This document shows positions 1 through 4,613 of a DNA stretch of 5,839 nucleotides, piece after piece. Source of the DNA: Candidatus Saccharibacteria bacterium UBA5170 (GTDB lineage Bacteria; Patescibacteriota; Saccharimonadia; Saccharimonadales; Saccharimonadaceae). The notes under the pieces were generated by a model, which saw only the letters and a program-made list of their open reading frames with translations, did no database searches and was not told where the DNA came from. Both the position numbers and the translations under genes were made by a program. The first letter of the stretch is position 1. The number at the start of each line of letters is the position of its first letter. The stretch is from NCBI GenBank assembly GCA_002413425.1, contig DHWY01000002.1:225171-231009 (forward strand). Direction: 5' to 3'.

Positions 1-494
1 ATAATTCCTAGTTTACCTTCGCGAAGAACCTTTTCAACCGCGGCACCAATATCACCCGTGTAGGTTGAGCCCTTAATTGCATCAATTCCCGCATACAAAC
101 TCCTCTCGGTAAGACTAAGGAGATGCTTTTTAGCACCAGTTGGATTTTCACCAACAATCATGCTAAACGCACCGTCGGTCTTCATACCTTTATAAGTAAT
201 CACCAGGTCAAAACTGGCGATATCACCTCGTTCAAATCGATAGTCAGTAGGAATACCATGGACAATCTCATCGTTCGTCGAAATACAAATCACATTCGGA
301 AAATTCACTTCCGAAGTTTTATACGTCGCTATCGCTCCCAGAGCTTTAATCTCTTGGGCTACCCAAGCATCAACCTCAATCTCGCTCATACCGACGACAA
401 TTTGTTTTTTTAAACCATCATAAATGGTAGCTAGTAACTTACCGCCCTGGCGCATAGCCTCGATTTCAGCGACGGTTTTTAAGGGTTGACTCAT
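1..494 (-). CDS. map: Methionine aminopeptidase, type I (3' end cut by window edge)
   Basis: Removes the N-terminal methionine from nascent proteins in the cytoplasm, using a dinuclear metal centre. Reading from the ATG at 492-494, 164 codons remain open to the window edge. Visible landmarks match the pita-bread fold: IEAMRQGGKLLA at residues 11-22; NVICISTNDEIVHGIP at 67-82, where H79 aligns with catalytic His79 of E. coli MetAP; GDIASFDL with D96; and KTDGAF with D107. The two Asp residues are 11 apart, as are metal ligands D97 and D108 in E. coli. The remaining ligands (a His and two Glu) lie beyond the window. A clear Shine-Dalgarno AAAGGA, 5 nt upstream, fixes the start. No N-terminal zinc-finger or SH3-binding extension is present. 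The stretch around D107 (KGMKTDGAF) departs from the usual HGDTSRTF, but the acid ligand is kept. The gene follows the adenylate-kinase gene after 151 nt; adk-map adjacency is a classic bacterial arrangement. Confidence 0.95.
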   Translation of the reverse strand, partial: MSQPLKTVAEIEAMRQGGKLLATIYDGLKKQIVVGMSEIEVDAWVAQEIKALGAIATYKTSEVNFPNVICISTNDEIVHGIPTDYRFERGDIASFDLVITYKGMKTDGAFSMIVGENPTGAKKHLLSLTERSLYAGIDAIKGSTYTGDIGAAVEKVLREGKLGI

Positions 495-645
495 GCTTTT
501 CCTTTAATTACGAGGGTGTAGTTTGGCTGCAAGATGTTCATTTTGTTGGTTCGAGAGATAGTTGTGACTACTTTGAGAAACAAAAAATATGACAGATTGT
601 AGTCAAAACACGTCCGCAGTAGTGAGGACAAAGTGTGAGTTAATC
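495..645. other. adk-map intergenic region with imperfect inverted repeat
   Basis: This 151-nt stretch carries no credible ORF. On the minus strand it contains GTTTTGACTAC (599-609) and GTAGTCACAAC (561-571), inverted copies matching at 10 of 11 positions and separated by 27 nt. The second arm is not followed by a T-run, so it does not look like an intrinsic terminator. A TTGACT hexamer lies at 601-606 on the minus strand, but I find no good -10 at 16-18 nt from it, so I cannot name a map promoter with confidence. The region could be an operator, an attenuating leader for map, or simply spacer within an rpsU-yqeY-adk-map transcript. Confidence 0.4.
500..505 (-). promoter_or_regulatory. Shine-Dalgarno site of map
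   Basis: AAAGGA on the minus strand, 5 nt before the map ATG at 494. It decides the start and shows that this genome uses SD-led initiation for some genes. Confidence 0.75.
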
Positions 646-1191
646 CTAAACGAGCTTGCATGCAACCAATTCTTCGGTAATACGATCATGAACCTGGCCG
701 ACGGTGCCCACGCCATCAATGTGAGCGATATTAATATTTTGTTCCGTAAAGTAGCTTAGAATCGGATACACTTCTTGACGATAGGCTTTCAAACGTTCGT
801 CAATTGCCTCCGGAGTATCATCGACGCGGCCTCGCACCTCAAGCCGCTGTAATAGTTCACTCCGAGGCACCTCCAAAACAACAGCCAATCCAATGGGCCG
901 ACCGTGAGTTGGCTGGCTTTCGATAAGCCACTCTGCTTGAACCAGCGTTCGAGGAAAACCATCAAGAATAATCTGAGTCATGCCAACCGCTCGTTTTAAA
1001 GCAGCGTCCATAATATCATTCACTCTTCGAGGAGCAATCAACTTGCCCGCCTGCATCTCACTAAGCAGCTCAATGTCGTGAGTATCACGTAACAGTTGTC
1101 CTGCGCTCATCCAGCGCCAGCTCTGACGGGCGGCTAGTATTTGCCCCTGAACACTTTTACCTGCTCCAGCGGGACCAAAGAATATAATCAT
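646..1191 (-). CDS. adk: Adenylate kinase-family nucleoside monophosphate kinase, short-LID form
   Basis: P-loop kinase of 181 residues that transfers phosphate from ATP to a nucleoside monophosphate, most likely AMP, in the cytoplasm. The Walker A motif is GPAGAGKS at 6-13. The NMP-binding region SAGQLLRD spans 29-36, with R35. LDGFPRT at 76-82 and Q85 match the R88/Q92 pair of E. coli Adk by spacing. R122 and R133 are 11 residues apart, like E. coli R156 and R167. RGRVDDTPEAIDERL at 120-134 runs directly from the core into the DDTPEAI helix, so the roughly 35-residue LID insertion (zinc-binding in many bacteria) is absent; E. coli Adk is 214 residues. Short-LID enzymes include UMP/CMP kinases, so substrate choice is inferred. 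The ATG at 1191 is supported by AAGGAG 8 nt upstream. The gene sits 21 nt after the yqeY stop, in one operon with rpsU and yqeY. Confidence 0.85.
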   Translation of the reverse strand: MIIFFGPAGAGKSVQGQILAARQSWRWMSAGQLLRDTHDIELLSEMQAGKLIAPRRVNDIMDAALKRAVGMTQIILDGFPRTLVQAEWLIESQPTHGRPIGLAVVLEVPRSELLQRLEVRGRVDDTPEAIDERLKAYRQEVYPILSYFTEQNINIAHIDGVGTVGQVHDRITEELVACKLV

Positions 1192-1199
1192 AATATGGA

Positions 1200-1205
1200 C
1201 TCCTT
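1200..1205 (-). promoter_or_regulatory. Shine-Dalgarno site of adk
   Basis: AAGGAG on the minus strand, 8 nt before the ATG at 1191, in the short gap after the yqeY stop codon. It is a strong site that supports independent initiation of the kinase within the operon. Confidence 0.8.
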
Positions 1206-1212
1206 TTTGTTT

Positions 1213-1665
1213 TTATTGTAGCGCGTTTTTAACAAGTCGGGCGACTGTCGCACCGTCGGCGGTGTTACCAAGTTCTTTTTTAACTGTACCAATAACCTGG
1301 CCCATAGCGCTCGGACCACTGACACCAAGTTCACTGACAACACGCGTCACCACTAAAGCAATCTCGTCTTCAGACAACTGCGCCGGAAGATACGCTACCA
1401 AAACTTTTGCCTCAGCACGTTCATTGTCGGCCAACTCTGGGCGGTCGGCACCATCATAGATGCTGGCGCTCTCGTTACGTTTTTTGACTTCACGCGCAAC
1501 TATCTGCTCAATCACCTCGTCGCTGAGACCTTCTTCACGCTTGTTTTGGGCAACTTCTTCATTGAGGATTGCCGCCTTAAGCCCGCGCAAAACTTCACCC
1601 GTAAAACGATTGCCGCCTAGTAAGGCGGCTTTTAAATCGTTATTAATTTGCTCTTTCAGAGCCAC
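1213..1665 (-). CDS. yqeY: GatB/YqeY domain protein
   Basis: Small soluble protein of 150 residues in the GatB/YqeY family. This family resembles the C-terminal tRNA-contacting tail of the amidotransferase subunit GatB; the role of the free-standing protein is not settled. Family signatures seen: LRGLKAAILNEEV at 26-38, VKKRNESASIYDGADRPELA at 60-79, E85 followed by VAYLPAQLSEDEI at 90-102, and the C-terminal MGQVIGTVKKELGNTADG with VARLVKNAL. Length is normal for the family. The start is GTG (1663-1665), only 2 nt after the rpsU stop; an AGGA lies 11 nt upstream inside the end of rpsU, and no in-frame ATG was noticed just upstream. The tight spacing implies translational coupling to rpsU; rpsU-yqeY adjacency is common in bacteria. 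Confidence 0.93.
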   Translation of the reverse strand: MALKEQINNDLKAALLGGNRFTGEVLRGLKAAILNEEVAQNKREEGLSDEVIEQIVAREVKKRNESASIYDGADRPELADNERAEAKVLVAYLPAQLSEDEIALVVTRVVSELGVSGPSAMGQVIGTVKKELGNTADGATVARLVKNALQ

Positions 1666-1667
1666 GT

Positions 1668-1883
1668 TTATCGTAGTCCTAGGCGTGCTTTGTTTAGCTT
1701 TTCAGCTTTACGTTCTTTGCGAATAATCGCTTTTGTGCGTCGCTCAGTCTTGCTAAGGGGTTTAGCGAATCGCATTGAAGCCTTCGCCTCGGCGAGTACG
1801 CCACTCTGCAAAACTTTACGGTTAAAACGACGAATAATATTCTCGTTTGCTTCTCGTTCATCTTTACGTGTTACTTGTACCAT
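1668..1883 (-). CDS. rpsU: Small ribosomal subunit protein S21 (bS21)
   Basis: S21 of the 30S subunit, 71 residues, the same length as E. coli S21. It sits near the 3' end of 16S rRNA on the platform and helps early initiation. The sequence is strongly basic. RRFNRKVLQSGVLAEAK at 18-34 matches the conserved LRRFKR...GVLAE core, followed by KPLSKTERR and a long Arg/Lys-rich helix to the C-terminus. The ATG at 1881-1883 has no Shine-Dalgarno sequence upstream; the nine bases before it, ACACTTCAT, abut a TACAAT -10 element. The transcript is therefore predicted to be almost leaderless. The gene heads an operon with yqeY (2-nt gap) and adk (21 nt after yqeY). Confidence 0.95.
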   Translation of the reverse strand: MVQVTRKDEREANENIIRRFNRKVLQSGVLAEAKASMRFAKPLSKTERRTKAIIRKERKAEKLNKARLGLR

Positions 1884-1892
1884 ATGAAGTGT

Positions 1893-1921
1893 ATTGTAAC
1901 AGAGAATGAACGTCGGTGCAA
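1893..1921 (-). promoter_or_regulatory. Predicted sigma70-type promoter of rpsU-yqeY-adk
   Basis: On the minus strand, TTGCAC (1916-1921) and TACAAT (1893-1898) are separated by exactly 17 bp; each is close to consensus. The -35 begins just after the recJ stop codon. The last base of the -10 lies 9 nt before the rpsU ATG, so a start site 6-8 nt downstream leaves a leader of only 1-3 nt. Confidence 0.75.
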
Positions 1922-1924
1922 CAG

Positions 1925-3553
1925 CTATGCGCCATCAACGTGTAACAATCGCCCTTCAACGCTGCGCCGTCCTTGCCATTCGTTCAATGTTGGTTGAAAT
2001 AGTACAGTTACCGTCTCGCCCGGTTCAGCGAAAAAATAATCAGGAGCGCTAAAGGCGAGAACCTGCATTCTCTTTCCTAGCCTATCTTTCACCTCTAATT
2101 TTACGTGTTGATTATCTGCCCCCATGCGGCGCTGGTCGATCACGGTGATATTCTCTATTTTTAGGATTGGCTCGGGATTGCCACTGCCAAACGGCTCAAG
2201 ACCAGAAAGTTGAACGATAAGACTCTCGGTTACTTCTGTAAAATCTTCAATGACAACATCTGCCTTCGGAAGCAACAATGCTGCTTGATCACTCAATTGC
2301 TGCGACCTATAGAATTCATTAACCCGTACCCTAAATGCTGCAATATTTTCGGTCGGTAACGTCACGCCAGCTGCCAAAGTATGTCCACCGCCTTTGGTAA
2401 TAATGTCATCAGCTGCTCGAATGGCGTCGACGGCGCTAAAGCCACCGTAACTACGGGCCGAACCTTTTGATGACTCACCCATCTCCTGAAGTACATAGGT
2501 TGGTTTTTTGTACTTTTCTAATAATTTCGCCGCCACAATGCCAACAATGCCATGGTTCCAGTCCGCGCCACTCACTACCAGAACTGGATCACTCTCATAT
2601 TGGTCAGCTTGTAGAATAGCTGCTTTAAGAATCATTGCCTGATCTGCACGCCGGGCAATATTCATAGCGTCGAGTTGTTGGGCTTTTTCAAGCGCACTTT
2701 CATTATCCTCAGCTAGTAACATATCCAGGGAATGTCGTGCGGTCTCTAACCGTCCAGCTGCGTTCATCCGTGGTCCTAGCCCAAAGCCAAGCGAGCGACT
2801 ATTGAGAGTTGCTGATTCAATCTTTGCGACCGCCATCAAAGCTTTTAGCCCGGGCCGGCGGGTTTTTTGCAAAACCTGTAATCCCCAGTAGACATTCGTC
2901 CGATTCTCGTCGACTAACGTCACAATGTCACAGACTGTACCTAGCGCCACCAAATCAAGCAGCCACTTCTCATGGCCGACAGGTAAACCCTCCAAGCGAG
3001 TCTGTAAGGCCTGGACTAACTTAAACGCAACGCCAACGCCCGCCAGATCAATAAAGGGGTACACGTGGTCTTTCCGTTTTGGATTCACCACCGCTACTGC
3101 GAGCGGCTGCACGTCACTCACGTTATGGTGATCGGTCACAATAACGTCGACCCCTAAAACGTTCGATCGCTCAATCTCTTTGTGACTCAAGCTTCCACAA
3201 TCAACGGTGACGATGAGCTGCGCGCCACCGGCCACAATCTGCTCCACCGCGTCGACCGTCAGCCCATAACCTTCAACGAACCGGTTAGGAATAAAAGCGT
3301 TGACATGTTTAAACCCAAACGACGCGAACGCATCAATCAGGACAGTCGTCGCTGTTAATCCGTCGATGTCATAATCGCCATAAATCGTAATATGCTCTTG
3401 TTTTTGACGAGCCTGGACTAATCGTTCAACCGCTTTTGCCATGTCAGGCAGTAAAAATGGATCATGTTTTTTTGTATAGTCCGGAGACAGAAAATCATCT
3501 ATCGCATCAGGTGCCAAACCGCGGGCGGCAAGAATCTGATCAAACAATGACAT
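1925..3553 (-). CDS. recJ: Single-stranded-DNA-specific exonuclease RecJ
   Basis: 5'-3' single-strand DNA exonuclease of the DHH superfamily. It acts in RecF-type recombination, mismatch and base-excision repair, and trimming of nascent strands at stalled forks. The 542 residues cover the full family architecture: an N-terminal FLSP...DPFLLPDM segment (21-38); DHH domain with motif DYDIDG at 60-65, VTVDCG at 115-120 and TDHHN at 140-144, supplying the metal-binding Asp and His residues; VALGTVCDIV at 202-211, with another ligand Asp; DHHA1 domain with GSARSYGGFSAVDAI at 364-378 and GGGHTLAAG at 388-396; and a C-terminal OB-like domain with EPFGSGNPEP at 453-462. The N-terminus is slightly shorter than in E. 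coli, but no catalytic motif is missing. The ATG at 3551-3553 comes 1 nt after the upstream regulator's stop and has no Shine-Dalgarno sequence, so translation probably depends on reinitiation by ribosomes finishing that gene. Confidence 0.96.
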   Translation of the reverse strand: MSLFDQILAARGLAPDAIDDFLSPDYTKKHDPFLLPDMAKAVERLVQARQKQEHITIYGDYDIDGLTATTVLIDAFASFGFKHVNAFIPNRFVEGYGLTVDAVEQIVAGGAQLIVTVDCGSLSHKEIERSNVLGVDVIVTDHHNVSDVQPLAVAVVNPKRKDHVYPFIDLAGVGVAFKLVQALQTRLEGLPVGHEKWLLDLVALGTVCDIVTLVDENRTNVYWGLQVLQKTRRPGLKALMAVAKIESATLNSRSLGFGLGPRMNAAGRLETARHSLDMLLAEDNESALEKAQQLDAMNIARRADQAMILKAAILQADQYESDPVLVVSGADWNHGIVGIVAAKLLEKYKKPTYVLQEMGESSKGSARSYGGFSAVDAIRAADDIITKGGGHTLAAGVTLPTENIAAFRVRVNEFYRSQQLSDQAALLLPKADVVIEDFTEVTESLIVQLSGLEPFGSGNPEPILKIENITVIDQRRMGADNQHVKLEVKDRLGKRMQVLAFSAPDYFFAEPGETVTVLFQPTLNEWQGRRSVEGRLLHVDGA

Positions 3554-3554
3554 A

Positions 3555-3854
3555 TTAGATATCTGACGGCGAACGCTTCGGACGGCCAGCGTGCTGTTGT
3601 GACTTTATAACAATACTTTGAAGCTCTTTAAAAATAGCGAACTGTTTGTTGGTAGCATAGATTTTAGTGTTGCCTTGCTTTTCACTTGTCAAAAAACCAA
3701 CCTTCTCGAGGCGCTTCAATTCTCGTTGAATATTACCTGGATCTTCTTTGATGAGTTTAGCGAGGCCGCGAACATGGGTACGAAAATCAGGATATTTGGC
3801 GTATACCACCACAATTTTTCGCCGCACCCGGGATGTAATAAAAACGTCTAACAT
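3555..3854 (-). CDS. Small winged-helix DNA-binding protein (ArsR-like)
   Basis: Protein of 99 residues with a single winged helix-turn-helix domain. SRVRRKIVVVYAKYP at 8-22 forms the first helix, RGLAKLIKEDPGNIQRELKRLEKVGFL at 29-55 the helix-turn-helix with the recognition helix near 39-52, and TSEKQGNTKIYATNK at 56-70 the wing. The FKELQSIVIK end (75-84) may form a C-terminal helix for dimerisation, and the tail is basic. Similar small wHTH proteins in bacteria and archaea often regulate a neighbouring gene. No metal-binding Cys pair is present, so a metal-sensing ArsR role is unlikely. The start ATG has AAAGGA 4 nt upstream. Because the stop is 1 nt before recJ, the two are very probably co-transcribed and coupled. 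Autoregulation of the regulator-recJ operon is plausible but unproven; the target is unknown. Confidence 0.85.
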   Translation of the reverse strand: MLDVFITSRVRRKIVVVYAKYPDFRTHVRGLAKLIKEDPGNIQRELKRLEKVGFLTSEKQGNTKIYATNKQFAIFKELQSIVIKSQQHAGRPKRSPSDI

Positions 3855-3858
3855 GTAT

Positions 3859-3864
3859 TCCTTT
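3859..3864 (-). promoter_or_regulatory. Shine-Dalgarno site of the winged-helix regulator gene
   Basis: AAAGGA on the minus strand, 4 nt before the ATG at 3854. It supports that start over any internal Met. Confidence 0.65.
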
Positions 3865-3896
3865 ATTTAACTCACTGCCTCACACTGTTGCTTTTT

Positions 3897-3925
3897 ATTC
3901 TACAGTTTTGTACCGATTGGGTCAA
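3897..3925 (-). promoter_or_regulatory. Predicted sigma70-type promoter of the regulator-recJ operon
   Basis: On the minus strand, TTGACC (3920-3925) and TAGAAT (3897-3902) are separated by 17 bp; each has a single mismatch to consensus. The -35 overlaps the TGA stop codon of the upstream phosphoribosyltransferase gene. A start near 3890 gives a leader of roughly 36 nt, ending in the Shine-Dalgarno AAAGGA. Two direct CACTG copies (3873-3877 and 3883-3887, plus strand), 10 bp apart, lie in the early transcribed region and could be an operator. Confidence 0.7.
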
Positions 3926-4578
3926 CGCCAATTCAAAACAATTTGATTTATTTTGGTAATCGTCTCCTCGTGGGACGGTATAATATTTTGATTATAATAA
4001 TGATCGGTTCCCATAAAATTGTCTTTTACATCCAAGATATGGAGCTCGTCGGCCAGGACATGCATCCGATCAACCGCCTGCACGCTGGCCGTAGGCGTCG
4101 CGACAACCAAGCGCTTGATACGGATTGGCTTCATAAAATCTACCGCCACATCAAGTGAAGCGCCATTATCAAGCCCATCCGATACCAAAATAACTACGTG
4201 GTCACGTAATAAATCATTGTCGATAATCCCACCGTCACCAAGGAGGCGATTCATTCTTTGGAAGGCTTCGCGCTTTTGTTCGTCGAGATAGCCATGAAAT
4301 TCACCAGCATATTCTTCAATCTCGCCCGTCGAGAACATACCATTGTAAGTAAAACCTCCGTTTTGTGAAACTGCGCCAAAACTTAAACTTTCACCTGGCA
4401 CCTGAATATCTTCCGTCAGCAACATCATAAGGACGCAGTGCAGGGCAGCTGCAATTTGTTCGCCAACTAAAACAGCTCCGTCGCTGAGCGCAACGACAGC
4501 ACAGTTTTCATAGCGGTACTGTTCGACCAGCTGGGCAGACAGCAGTTGACCCGCCTGTTCACGACTCTCAAAATACAT
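3922..4578 (-). CDS. Phosphoribosyltransferase-like protein with degenerate PRPP loop
   Basis: Cytosolic protein of 218 residues resembling stand-alone type I phosphoribosyltransferase-domain proteins of unknown substrate. SREQAGQLLSAQL at 5-17 matches the family's DR.eAG..LA start, and VVALSDGAVLVGEQIAAAL at 28-46 the usual VVALPRGGVPVA..VA..L strand-loop-helix. VVILVSDGLDNGAS at 128-141 occupies the PRPP-loop position, normally VDDG.ATGAT. GTDHYYNQNIIPSHEETI at 190-207 is like the family's C-terminal WY.DF....DEEV segment. Two changes stand out: the first loop Asp is Ser133, and the TG of the ATGAT turn is N138-G139. LSDGAV also replaces the PRGG-type loop. D134, G135, G139 and A140 remain. 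Catalytic activity is therefore uncertain; it could be an enzyme with altered specificity or a ligand sensor. The gene starts at an ATG with no Shine-Dalgarno sequence, 29 bp from the divergent priA start, and ends with TGA. Confidence 0.75.
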   Translation of the reverse strand: MYFESREQAGQLLSAQLVEQYRYENCAVVALSDGAVLVGEQIAAALHCVLMMLLTEDIQVPGESLSFGAVSQNGGFTYNGMFSTGEIEEYAGEFHGYLDEQKREAFQRMNRLLGDGGIIDNDLLRDHVVILVSDGLDNGASLDVAVDFMKPIRIKRLVVATPTASVQAVDRMHVLADELHILDVKDNFMGTDHYYNQNIIPSHEETITKINQIVLNWR

Positions 4579-4600
4579 ACGCTTATTTTAGCAGTATACT
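4572..4600 (+). promoter_or_regulatory. Predicted promoter of priA
   Basis: TATACT at 4595-4600 has one mismatch to the -10 consensus and is followed by seven bases, GGTAGTT, before the priA ATG. The hexamer 17 bp upstream (4572-4577, AATACA) is a weak -35 inside the divergent gene. A start 7-8 nt downstream falls on or beside the A of the ATG, again leaderless. Confidence 0.45.
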
Positions 4601-4613
4601 GGTAGTTATGCAC
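4585..4613 (-). promoter_or_regulatory. Predicted promoter of the phosphoribosyltransferase gene (extended -10)
   Basis: On the minus strand, TGC-TAAAAT (4585-4593) is an extended -10 element. The hexamer 17 bp further upstream (4608-4613, GTGCAT) is a poor -35 and overlaps the first codons of priA. Only 6 nt, AAGCGT, separate the -10 from the ATG, so the transcript would begin at about the start codon itself. Confidence 0.5.
4592..4601. promoter_or_regulatory. Perfect 10-bp palindrome between divergent start codons
   Basis: CAGTATACTG equals its own reverse complement. It lies in the 29-bp gap between the priA and phosphoribosyltransferase starts and contains the predicted priA -10 (TATACT, 4595-4600) and, by symmetry, the same hexamer on the minus strand (4593-4598). 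It could be a dimeric-repressor operator, a bidirectional -10, or a chance match. Confidence 0.45.

Noticed and set aside
123..413. Plus-strand open frame of 96 codons opposite map.
   Set aside because: The opposite strand carries clearly conserved MetAP motifs in this stretch, and the plus-strand translation has no recognisable domain or convincing start context.
611..630. Possible terminator hairpin after adk (GTCC...GGAC followed by GTGTTTT on the minus strand).
   Set aside because: The stem is only 4 bp with a 10-nt loop and the T-run is short and offset, so it is too weak to call a terminator.
635..643. GTGAGTTAA shared between the adk-map gap (plus strand) and the regulator-recJ leader (3867-3875, minus strand), with a nearby GTGAGG in both.
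   Set aside because: The spacing between the two parts differs (13 versus 8 nt), the orientation relative to the downstream genes is opposite, and a single 9-mer match in these lengths is reasonably likely by chance.
1884..1924. Search for a recJ terminator in the gap before rpsU.
   Set aside because: The 41-bp gap is filled by the rpsU promoter; no GC-rich stem with a T-run is present, so recJ transcripts may run on into rpsU.
3895..3924. Read-through of the PRTase TGA stop as glycine, as in SR1 or Gracilibacteria.
   Set aside because: Read-through would add only a few non-conserved codons before a TAA, the protein ends naturally in the family's C-terminal helix, and no internal in-frame TGA occurs in the conserved genes.
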